Shown here: in pieces, positions 1 through 6,333 of the stretch | Numbering within the stretch: position 1 is the stretch's first letter | How the letters are laid out: every line of letters begins with the position of its first letter | Source: an uncultured Lachnospiraceae bacterium | GTDB taxonomy: Bacteria; Bacillota; Clostridia; Lachnospirales; Lachnospiraceae | DNA: 10,587 bases | Assembly (NCBI GenBank): GCA_947068385.1 | Contig: CAMTBF010000080.1 | Location: 1 to 10,587 of the forward strand | Direction of reading: 5' to 3' | The notes under the pieces: generated by a model | Database searches by the model: none | Seen by the model: only the letters and a program-made list of their open reading frames with translations | Told to the model about the DNA's origin: nothing | Program-made: the position numbers and the translations under genes

Positions 1-69
1 GTCTACTAAATGAACTCCGTGACCATACCAAGCGCCATCAGCTCTTGATACACGGTACACATTTTTATC
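1..69 (-). other. Open +1 frame continuing the kinase extracellular repeat (possible frameshifted 3' part)
   Basis: Directly after the kinase frame stops at 65-67, the +1 frame on the same strand is open for 23 codons to the window edge. It reads DKNVYRVSRADGAWYGHG and onward. This looks like the next strand pair of a DUF5050/propeller-type repeat (a pattern of I/V-Y-R/K-V then a DG turn), which is what would be expected after the kinase residues DDYFVIYC. The switch of frame falls at the bases TGC-GGA-TAA, read here as TGC-G-GAT-AAA. I infer a one-base insertion (or two-base loss) in the gene or in the assembly. The stretch is short, so a chance open frame is possible. Confidence 0.5.
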
Positions 70-1774
70 CGCAATAGATTACAAAATAGTCGTCAAGCAC
101 GAACAATTTCAGAATACCACTGAAACCCTCCAGGACAGAAACCGTCTCCAATGCGCCGGTTTCTACCTCGTGGACATATGCTGCCCCCTCATAGAGGAAA
201 TATAGTCTCCCATCTGTGGCAGACAGCCCTGAAAATACCCCTTCCTCATCCTCATACACATATGCATAGCTTTCGGAATCCAAATCATGGTACTGCAATG
301 CATGGCCTTCGTGCACAATCTGATAGTCCAGCCCATCCATAGTGGCGCAGATTCCGCCATTCATCAGATTCTCCGGAGTATTGCCCCTGACAGCAAAGCC
401 CCCTGACGGGACGGCAGTCGGCTCTACGGTAGGTATGGGCGTTGGCTCTGGCGTAGGCTCCGGGGTCGCCGCCACCTCCGGGGTGGGCTCCGGCGTGAAG
501 ACCGGCGGCTGCACCGTCCCCTGGGGCTGCGCGCCCTCTCCCATCGCCACGGAGGCGGATTCCTGGCTCTCACTGCCGGAAGCGCCCGCAGGCTCCGCGT
601 TCCTTCCCGTAAGCGCCAGCACCAGGATTCCCACCAGGAGAACCGGGACCGCCACAGCCGCGCCTATCAGCAGCCCCTTCTTTCGGGAAGCCCTTCCCCC
701 GTCTGCCTCTCCCTCCGCCGCCGGAAAGGACATGCCGTTGCCATCTGCTGTCCGGCCAGTGGGCGGAACCGCTCCCCCGGCCGGGGACGCCCCCGGCGAC
801 GCCTCGCCCTGCACGTTCCCCGCCTCCGGCGCGGAAAAGAACCGCTGGGCCACGGCGGGGGCGCTCTCCGGAGCCGGCCGGGACGCTTCCCCCTGTACCA
901 CGTTCAGCATCGCGTCCTTGAATGCCGCCATGCTCTGGAAGCGCTCCGCGGGCTGCACGCTGAGGGCCAGCAGGATGGCGTCCTCCGCGGCCTTGTCTAT
1001 CTGCACCCCCAGGGCGCTCGGCGGCACCAGATCGTCCTCGTCCATCCTCTCGATGGAATCCGGGGGCCGCTTTCCGGTCAGCGCGAAATAGAAGGTCGCC
1101 CCCAGGGAATACACATCCGTGAAAGGCCCCTGCTTCCCCCGGCGGGCATACTGCTCCTTGGGCGCGAATCCATGCTTGAGCACGATGTCCAGGCTCCTGC
1201 TCTTGTCTCCAAGGCTGTATCTGGCGGCGCCGAAATCCAGCAGCTTGACCCCTCCCTCCTTGGTGATATAGATATTATCCGGCGTCACGTCGCGGTGGAC
1301 GATCCCCCTGCTGTGCACGATGCTGAGGGCATCCATCACCGGGATCAGGATCCTTGCCGCCTCCTCGAAGGACACCTTCCCGCCATGCTGCCTCAGGTAC
1401 TCGTCAAAGCTGGTTCCCTCCACGAAGTCCATCACGAAATAAGCCGTTCCGTTTTCCTCGAAATAGCTGTGTATGCGGACGATGTTCTCACTTCCGATGA
1501 ACTGCGCCAGGGTCTCCGCTTCCTGGAGGAAGCAGGTCTTCCCATAGGCATAGCTGTCGCCCCGTTCCCCGGTAAAGGGCACCACTGTAGTCTGTCCGGT
1601 ACGGGTGGCCATGGCATCCGGGAAAAATTCCTTTACGGCTACCTTCGCCCCGGTCTTATGGTCCGTGGCCGCATAGGTAATGCCGAACCCGCCCTGCCCC
1701 AGAACCTTGTCCACGATATACTGCCCCGCCAGAACAGTGCCCTCCGGCAAGGCAAGCGGAAATCTGTCACTCAT
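65..1774 (-). CDS. Transmembrane Ser/Thr protein kinase with extracellular DUF5050-like domain (569 aa, probably truncated)
   Basis: Hanks-type Ser/Thr kinase, expected to phosphorylate cytoplasmic proteins in response to an outside or envelope signal. Visible motifs: glycine loop GQGGFG (26-31), invariant Lys in VAVKEFF (K48), catalytic loop HRDVTPDN (D162, N167), DFG (180-182), and APKEQY in place of the usual APE (204-209). A low-complexity linker follows, then one membrane helix (about 367-388), a Pro/Thr/Glu-rich stalk of PTPEP-like repeats (about 427-457), and a C-terminal outside part. That part begins GNTPENLMNGG and carries YFLYEG- and YFVIYC-type strands, as in DUF5050/propeller regions of clostridial kinases. 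The start at 1774 was chosen because GGAGGG lies 6 nt upstream and the kinase fold starts there. An in-frame ATG at 1915 would add 47 unconserved residues and lies inside the invertible segment. No leftward promoter of good quality lies upstream in this orientation. The stop interrupts a repeat unit (see the open frame at 1-69). Confidence 0.88.
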   Translation of the reverse strand: MSDRFPLALPEGTVLAGQYIVDKVLGQGGFGITYAATDHKTGAKVAVKEFFPDAMATRTGQTTVVPFTGERGDSYAYGKTCFLQEAETLAQFIGSENIVRIHSYFEENGTAYFVMDFVEGTSFDEYLRQHGGKVSFEEAARILIPVMDALSIVHSRGIVHRDVTPDNIYITKEGGVKLLDFGAARYSLGDKSRSLDIVLKHGFAPKEQYARRGKQGPFTDVYSLGATFYFALTGKRPPDSIERMDEDDLVPPSALGVQIDKAAEDAILLALSVQPAERFQSMAAFKDAMLNVVQGEASRPAPESAPAVAQRFFSAPEAGNVQGEASPGASPAGGAVPPTGRTADGNGMSFPAAEGEADGGRASRKKGLLIGAAVAVPVLLVGILVLALTGRNAEPAGASGSESQESASVAMGEGAQPQGTVQPPVFTPEPTPEVAATPEPTPEPTPIPTVEPTAVPSGGFAVRGNTPENLMNGGICATMDGLDYQIVHEGHALQYHDLDSESYAYVYEDEEGVFSGLSATDGRLYFLYEGAAYVHEVETGALETVSVLEGFSGILKLFVLDDYFVIYCG

Positions 1775-1780
1775 AAGAAA

Positions 1781-1786
1781 CCCTCC
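1781..1786 (-). promoter_or_regulatory. Kinase ribosome binding site
   Basis: GGAGGG on the minus strand ends 6 nt before ATG 1774. It lies outside the invertible segment, so the kinase keeps the same start and binding site in both promoter orientations. It fixes the start at 1774 rather than the longer frame from 1915. Confidence 0.75.
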
Positions 1787-1794
1787 ATGAAACG

Positions 1795-1818
1795 CATAAA
1801 AAAGTGTACTTTTCTGCC
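1795..1818 (+). repeat. Left recombination site (inverted copy) of a promoter switch
   Basis: A 24-bp site whose inner half is ACTTTTCTGCC (1808-1818) and whose centre is the dinucleotide GT (1806-1807). Bases 1800-1818 are an exact reverse complement of 1951-1969, giving 19 contiguous matches; over the full 24 bp, 20 positions match. The outer half (1795-1805) is degenerate, sharing the A-tract and AGT but not the outer GGC. Serine recombinases bind two half sites around a 2-bp crossover core, which fits this layout. It lies 21 bp upstream of the kinase start codon. Confidence 0.82.
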
Positions 1819-1950
1819 GTGGCCTGAAACGCACATGGCAAATTTCTACACAGGTCGGCACAATTCGGGCAAAAATAACTTTTTGCTGTAGAATTATTGA
1901 CTTTTGTGCATCCATACGTTACAATTCTGTCAGATTGGTTTGAGGGAATG
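1819..1950. other. Invertible promoter segment (132 bp)
   Basis: The DNA between the two inverted sites holds no plausible gene and carries one good promoter, on the plus strand. Site-specific recombination at the GT cores would flip it (position x maps to 3769 minus x). The promoter would then face left toward the kinase, with a predicted start near 1837 and a leader of about 63 nt. In the orientation given here, the kinase has no good promoter reading into it. The segment is more AT-rich than its surroundings. The inversion itself is an inference; only one orientation is visible. Confidence 0.8.
1897..1932 (+). promoter_or_regulatory. Sigma-A promoter inside the invertible segment, pointing away from the kinase
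   Basis: The -35 box is TTGACT (1897-1902), then a spacer of exactly 17 bp, then the -10 box TACAAT (1920-1925); predicted start is near 1932. An A/T-rich stretch (about 1871-1896) lies just upstream of the -35, as in UP elements. As sequenced it transcribes rightward through the site at 1951-1974 and antisense into the recombinase gene. After inversion the boxes would lie at 1867-1872 and 1844-1849, driving the kinase. Confidence 0.8.
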
Positions 1951-1974
1951 GGCAGAAAAGTACACTTTTCTGCC
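1951..1974 (-). repeat. Right recombination site, perfect dyad with asymmetric core
   Basis: On the plus strand the arms GGCAGAAAAGT (1951-1961) and ACTTTTCTGCC (1964-1974) are perfect reverse complements around the dinucleotide AC (1962-1963), which reads GT on the minus strand. Two 11-bp arms flanking a 2-bp non-palindromic core match the expected crossover site of a serine recombinase. The core has the opposite orientation to that of the site at 1795-1818, which predicts inversion rather than deletion. The last base of the site is also the last base of the recombinase stop codon. As RNA it could form a 10-bp hairpin, but there is no U tract, so I do not call it a terminator. Confidence 0.85.
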
Positions 1975-2600
1975 TATTTGAAATTGGATAGATACAGAGA
2001 ATCCTGATGTGCCTTTGCCCGATACCGGAAGCTTGCGACAGGCATATCGCACATCCTGGCAGCTTCCGCATTTGTCAGCTTCCCGGCCTTCCACCGTTCA
2101 TATATTTCATGGAAATTATCCGGCAGGGGCGCTGCCGGACGTCCGAACTTCACCCCTCTGGCCCTGGCGGCGGCAATCCCCTCTGCCTGCCTTTGCCGGA
2201 TATTGACGCGCTCATTCTCTGCCACAAAAGATAAGACCTGTAATACGATGTCGCTCAGGAATGTCCCCATCAGGTCTTTTCCACGCCGTGTATCCAGAAG
2301 CGGCATATCGATTACATAGATGTCAACTCCCCTTTCCCTGGTGAGCGTGCGCCACTGGTTCTGTATCTCCTCATAATTCCGGCCCAGGCGGTCTATGCTT
2401 TTGATGCAGAGCAGGTCGTCCTTTCTCAGTTTCCGCATCATGCGCCTGTAGGCCGGACGCTCGAAGTCCTTGCCCGACTGCTTGTCCATGTAGATATTCG
2501 ATTCAGGGACCCCGACCTCGTAAAGGGCCATGCGCTGCCTGTCCTCATTCTGATCCTTTGACGATACTCTCATATAACCATATACCCTTGTCTCTCCCAT
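1974..2600 (-). CDS. Serine recombinase, resolvase/invertase family (208 aa), likely the dedicated invertase
   Basis: Catalyses strand exchange through a 5'-phosphoserine link at short dyad sites. The N-terminal catalytic domain has YMRVSSKDQ with nucleophile S13 and R11, then the typical DKQSGKDFERPAY (about 39-51) and SIDRLGR (R71, R74). A long E-helix follows (about 117-150, LQVLSFVAENERVNIRQRQAEG), and the hinge GVKFGRP leads to a C-terminal helix-turn-helix (about 168-196). Size and order match the small Hin/Pin-type invertases and resolvases, not the large phage integrases. The start at 2600 is preceded by GGAGGT with 8 nt spacing; a longer frame to 2657 would run into the terminator of the upstream operon. 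The gene ends exactly at one recombination site, which strongly suggests it acts on the adjacent switch. A weak promoter may lie at 2657-2629 (TTGTCC, 17 bp, TTTTAT). There is no terminator after it, so some read-through toward the kinase is possible. Confidence 0.93.
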   Translation of the reverse strand: MGETRVYGYMRVSSKDQNEDRQRMALYEVGVPESNIYMDKQSGKDFERPAYRRMMRKLRKDDLLCIKSIDRLGRNYEEIQNQWRTLTRERGVDIYVIDMPLLDTRRGKDLMGTFLSDIVLQVLSFVAENERVNIRQRQAEGIAAARARGVKFGRPAAPLPDNFHEIYERWKAGKLTNAEAARMCDMPVASFRYRAKAHQDSLYLSNFK

Positions 2601-2638
2601 GCCATTACCTCCAAGTCCGGCTTTCTCCATAAAAATCC

Positions 2639-2668
2639 AAAAAAAGGAAGCGGACAAAGACCGCTTCC
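2639..2668 (-). terminator. Rho-independent terminator of the glycosyltransferase-ABC operon
   Basis: On the minus strand, GGAAGCGG (2668-2661) pairs perfectly with CCGCTTCC (2653-2646) around a 7-nt loop, followed by seven T (2645-2639). It lies about 70 bp after the stop of the last ABC gene and just upstream of the recombinase. It therefore separates the two transcription units. Confidence 0.9.
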
Positions 2669-2739
2669 CAGCTACATATGATCCTTCTTCATGCTCCTGA
2701 TGCTCTTGGTTCGTTCAGGGCATGATGCGTTCCGGCCAA

Positions 2740-4512
2740 TCACTCTTTTCCATCCACGCCCCCGCGCCGCTGGCTCTCATACAGCTCCCAGAACCGCCCC
2801 CGGCGCTTAAACAGCCCGTCGAAGTCCCCCTCCTCCACGATCCTGCCGCCCTCCATCACCAGGATCCTGTGGGCATTCCGGATGGTGGAGAGCCTGTGGG
2901 CCACGGTGACGGTGGTCAGGGAATCCGCGATCCTGTCCAGGCACTGCTGCACCTCCCGCTCCGCCCCGGAGTCCAGGGCGGCGGTGGCCTCGTCCAAGAG
3001 GAGTATGGGCGCGCCTTTCAGGATGGCCCGGGCGATGGCGATGCGCTGCCTCTGGCCGCCGGAGAGCTGGCCGCCCTGCTCCCCTGCCTGGGACTCATAG
3101 CCCCTGGGGAGGCTTACGATGAAGTCGTGGATGTCCGCCATCTTCGCCGCCTCCTCTATCCGGGCCTGGCTGGCATCAGGGCTGCCCAGCGCGATGTTCT
3201 CCCGGAGGGTGCCGTCGAAGAGGGTGCACTCCTGGGGCACATAGGCGAAGAGCTCTCGGATCGCCGCCAGGGAGAGCCCTGCGCCCTTTTGGCCGAAGTA
3301 AAGGATCTCCCCCTCCGTGGGCGCATAGAAGCCCTCCATCAGCTTGATCACCGTGGACTTCCCGCCGCCGGAGCCGCCTACGATGGCCAGATGCTCTCCC
3401 CTGTGCAGGACCAGGTCAAGGCCCTTTATCACCTCATCCGTCCCTGTGTCATAGGAAAACCCCACATCCCTGAATTCCACCGCGATGTCCCCGTCCCCTG
3501 GAATCTCCCTGCTGCCCTCCTCCAAATCCTCCAGTGGCTCATCCAGCAGCTTGAAGACCCGCTCCATGGCCACCAGCCGGGACTGGGACAGCAGCAGGAA
3601 GGTGCTCAGCCGGAACACCGAATCCGCCATCATGCTCATCAGGCTGGCATGGAACACCGCTTTCCCCAAGGTCACCTGGCTGCCCGCCAGGACGATGCCC
3701 AAAATGAACCCCACCGCCTGGGCGGACTGGGCGAAGAAGTCCACGGTGCCATAGGTGATGCCCATGACCGTCTGGCTCTTCATGCGCTTCTCCCGGATCA
3801 CGCCGCAGGCGGCTCTATAGCGCCCGGCCAGGGCCGCCTGCAGGGCGAACACCCGTATCACGGGAATGGAGCGCAGGGCCTCTATCAGGAAAGAGGCTGA
3901 ACCGGCTATCTCCTCCTTCGCCCCTCTCTCCAGCCGTTTGGCCAGGGGATTCAGGTACAGGGACAATCCCATGTTGATGCCGCTGTACAGCACCCCTGCC
4001 ACCGCGATGTGCCAGTCTCCCATAAGCAGCATCACAAGGGTGATCGGAAAGATTACCGCGAACCGGATCAGGTTCACCACCAGAAAGGTATTGAATACCG
4101 ACATGGCTCCCTCCGCGTCGCTGGTCAGGCGGGTGATATAGTCGCCGACCTTGTACCGGGACACGGCCCCACTCGGCATGTGGAGGATATGGCTGAACAG
4201 GAGCTTGCGCAGCCGTACCGTGCCCTGGGCAGAGGAGATGGCCTGGAGGTACTTGCCATAGACCACCGGCGGCACGAACAGCAGGAACACAGCCAGCATC
4301 CAGAACAAAGTCGCCATGATGTCGCCCTGGCTGGCCCCGGTGACGATGTCGATCAGCTCCTGGTTGATATAAGGCATGGAAAACAGAATGGCCAGCTCGA
4401 AAGCCCCCAGTGCCAGGCCAAGGAGATATCTCTTCCGGGCCGGGCCCATGTAGGAGAAGCTCCTGCTATATAATCCGAACATCGATCTCTTCATAGATTC
4501 ATCCCCATTCAT
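2740..4512 (-). CDS. ABC exporter half-transporter, permease fused to ATPase (590 aa)
   Basis: A type I (MsbA/LmrA-like) ABC exporter subunit in the cytoplasmic membrane. The N-terminal part (about 25-330) has several long hydrophobic helices (for example 28-48, 66-85, 143-165 and 262-278) typical of the six-helix exporter domain. The ATPase half (about 340-580) has Walker A GGSGGGKST (379-387), Q-loop Q427, signature LSGGQ (483-487), Walker B ILLLDE with E508, and switch H539. All catalytic residues are present. The start ATG overlaps the stop of the upstream half-transporter by 4 bp (ATGA), indicating translational coupling. M7 (MKRSMFGLY) is an alternative start with GGGGA nearby. The pair probably forms a heterodimer. 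The substrate cannot be read from the sequence; the glycosyltransferase in the operon hints at a glycan, glycolipid or glycosylated product. Confidence 0.95.
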   Translation of the reverse strand: MNGDESMKRSMFGLYSRSFSYMGPARKRYLLGLALGAFELAILFSMPYINQELIDIVTGASQGDIMATLFWMLAVFLLFVPPVVYGKYLQAISSAQGTVRLRKLLFSHILHMPSGAVSRYKVGDYITRLTSDAEGAMSVFNTFLVVNLIRFAVIFPITLVMLLMGDWHIAVAGVLYSGINMGLSLYLNPLAKRLERGAKEEIAGSASFLIEALRSIPVIRVFALQAALAGRYRAACGVIREKRMKSQTVMGITYGTVDFFAQSAQAVGFILGIVLAGSQVTLGKAVFHASLMSMMADSVFRLSTFLLLSQSRLVAMERVFKLLDEPLEDLEEGSREIPGDGDIAVEFRDVGFSYDTGTDEVIKGLDLVLHRGEHLAIVGGSGGGKSTVIKLMEGFYAPTEGEILYFGQKGAGLSLAAIRELFAYVPQECTLFDGTLRENIALGSPDASQARIEEAAKMADIHDFIVSLPRGYESQAGEQGGQLSGGQRQRIAIARAILKGAPILLLDEATAALDSGAEREVQQCLDRIADSLTTVTVAHRLSTIRNAHRILVMEGGRIVEEGDFDGLFKRRGRFWELYESQRRGGVDGKE

Positions 4513-6320
4513 CCCTTTTCACCCGCCGCCCGGCGCGGACAGCCCGCAATAGACGCGCCTGAGAGGTTCTGCAATCTGCACATCTCATAGTACATCCCCT
4601 TTTTCGCCAAAAGGTCCTCCGGCGTCCCCTCCTCGGCCACCCGTCCCCTGTCCATGCAGTAGATATAATCCGCATCCTGCACGGTGCTCAGCCTGTGGGC
4701 TATGATGACGGCCGTCCGGCCCGCCAGCAGCTTATCCAGGGCCTCCTGCACCTCCCGCTCCGTCTGGAAGTCCAGGGCGGAGGTGGCCTCGTCCAAAAGC
4801 ACCAGATCCGCCTTCTTCACCATGGCCCTGGCGATGCACAGCCGCTGCTTCTGGCCTCCGGACAGGGAATTCCCGCCCTCGCCTATGCAATGGTCCATGC
4901 CCTCCGGGAAGCCGTTCACGAAATCCCACAGGGCCACCTGGCGCAGGGCGTCCTCGCAGTCCTGCCTGGTGGCGGCAGGGCTGCCGTAGGCCACGTTCTC
5001 ATAGATGCTGCCGTCGAAGAGCACCGCGTCCTGGGTCACGATGGCCATATGGGCCCTCAGGGCCGCAGCCTCCCACTCCGCGGACTCCGCCCCGAACAGC
5101 TTCAGGCTCCCCTTGCCCGGCAGATAGAACCGGCAGATGAGCTTGATGAGGGTGGACTTCCCGCAGCCGCTGGCCCCCACGATGGCCACCTTTTTCCCTC
5201 TGGGGATCCTGATGTCCAGTCCCGCCAGGGCAGGCACCGTGTCATAGCCGCCGTTCCCATGCCCGCCGCCGGATTCCCGGCCGCCGTCAGCCCCATAGGC
5301 AAAGTGCAGCCCCGAGGCCTCGCAGGGCATCTCTCCCTGGGCCTCCCGCACCACCCCCTGCCATTCCTCCGGGATGTCGATGGCCTCGTAATACCGGCAG
5401 GCGCAGGCAGCGGCCCTCCTGGCGCAGAGCAGCATATAGTCCGAGTGCTCGAAGGCCGTGGTGATATAGCCGCTCAATGTGACGAAAGAGATGAACGCCC
5501 CGGCGCTGAGCCTCCCTGCGGACACCAGGTAGGAGCCCACCAGAAACAGGCACATGGTCTGCATCACGGTGGCCACATATTTCACCCCCGTCATCTTCAT
5601 GGCCAGCTTCTCGGACTTCACCTTCTGGCCGTAGGCCCTGTCGATGGCCCGGTCGAAGCGCTGCCCCAGCACCTCCTCCCCCGCGAAGGCCTTCACCGTG
5701 AGGGCACCGGTTATCATGTCTGACGCCAGCCCCATGGCCGCGCCGGTGTCGTCCATGGAGCTCTTGGACTGGGCCTGGACAGGCCTGCTGATGACGTTTA
5801 CCATCCACAGGGAGAGGGGCAGGATCACCAGATAGGCCACGGACATCTGCCAGGACAGGAAGATGCAGGCCACCAGCCCGAACAGACCGGAAAAAATCCG
5901 TCTGGAGAAATCGCTGAGATGGTTGGCGGAGAAAATACTCAGGAAGTCGATGTCATCGTTGAGCCGCACCGCGATGTCCCCGGTGCGGAACCTCCTCTCC
6001 AGCACCGCCACGTCCCCCCTCATGATCTTCCCAAAGGCCCTGGTCCTGACCTCCAGGAACATGCTCTCCGTGACCCGGCCTATGATCGTGTAGTGCAGGG
6101 CCGTGCGGACGCAGTCGGCCAGGATGAAGGCCGCCATCAGGACCGCGCAGCAAAACATCTCCTCCACCAGCCCGGCGATGCCGTAGTCCACCGCCCGCCC
6201 CCAGTAGGTGGCCGACAGCATCTTCAGGATGCCTGAGAGCAGCGAGATGCCCACGATAAAGGCGATGCCGGGGAGATGTTTCTTGTTGTCTATATAAAAA
6301 CGTAAAAGCGTGTTTTCCAT
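4509..6320 (-). CDS. ABC exporter half-transporter, permease fused to ATPase (603 aa)
   Basis: Partner of the following ABC gene. The membrane domain spans about 15-310, with clear helices near 17-36, 55-72, 142-178 and 252-268. The ATPase has Walker A GASGCGKST (382-390), Q430, signature LSGGQ (486-490), Walker B LVLLDE (E511) and H542, so both ATP sites of a heterodimer would be canonical rather than one degenerate. An unusual Gly-rich insert (about 343-360, GADGGRESGGGHGNGGYD) sits between the first ATPase strand and Walker A, where the nucleotide-stacking loop normally lies. The start has GGAG 10 nt upstream, overlapping the glycosyltransferase stop region; the gap to that gene is 13 nt. 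The C-terminus is a short Cys/Arg tail running into the next gene. Export substrate unknown. Confidence 0.95.
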   Translation of the reverse strand: MENTLLRFYIDNKKHLPGIAFIVGISLLSGILKMLSATYWGRAVDYGIAGLVEEMFCCAVLMAAFILADCVRTALHYTIIGRVTESMFLEVRTRAFGKIMRGDVAVLERRFRTGDIAVRLNDDIDFLSIFSANHLSDFSRRIFSGLFGLVACIFLSWQMSVAYLVILPLSLWMVNVISRPVQAQSKSSMDDTGAAMGLASDMITGALTVKAFAGEEVLGQRFDRAIDRAYGQKVKSEKLAMKMTGVKYVATVMQTMCLFLVGSYLVSAGRLSAGAFISFVTLSGYITTAFEHSDYMLLCARRAAACACRYYEAIDIPEEWQGVVREAQGEMPCEASGLHFAYGADGGRESGGGHGNGGYDTVPALAGLDIRIPRGKKVAIVGASGCGKSTLIKLICRFYLPGKGSLKLFGAESAEWEAAALRAHMAIVTQDAVLFDGSIYENVAYGSPAATRQDCEDALRQVALWDFVNGFPEGMDHCIGEGGNSLSGGQKQRLCIARAMVKKADLVLLDEATSALDFQTEREVQEALDKLLAGRTAVIIAHRLSTVQDADYIYCMDRGRVAEEGTPEDLLAKKGMYYEMCRLQNLSGASIAGCPRRAAGEKG

Positions 6321-6333
6321 ATGTCCAAATCTC

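Noticed and set aside
342..1091. Plus-strand frame rich in GVGSGVGSG repeats
   Set aside because: It is the antisense of the kinase PTPEP stalk and linker; the repeats come from the stalk codons.
1951..1974. Dyad read as a rho-independent terminator for the recombinase
   Set aside because: There is no T run on either side, and the sequence recurs inverted at 1795-1818 with an asymmetric core. A recombination site explains it better.
1795..1974. Terminal inverted repeats of a small insertion element or MITE
   Set aside because: No flanking target duplication is evident, the interior is a promoter, and the dyad-with-2-bp-core form plus adjacent invertase fits a switch better.
2722..3900. Long plus-strand open frame (392 codons) opposite the ABC gene
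   Set aside because: It is antisense to a gene with complete ABC motifs. The translation is Pro/Leu/His/Gln-rich without domains, as expected of a GC-rich shadow frame, and no ribosome site precedes it.
4695..5723. Long plus-strand open frame (342 codons) opposite the second ABC gene
   Set aside because: Same reason: low-complexity shadow of a well-supported exporter gene.
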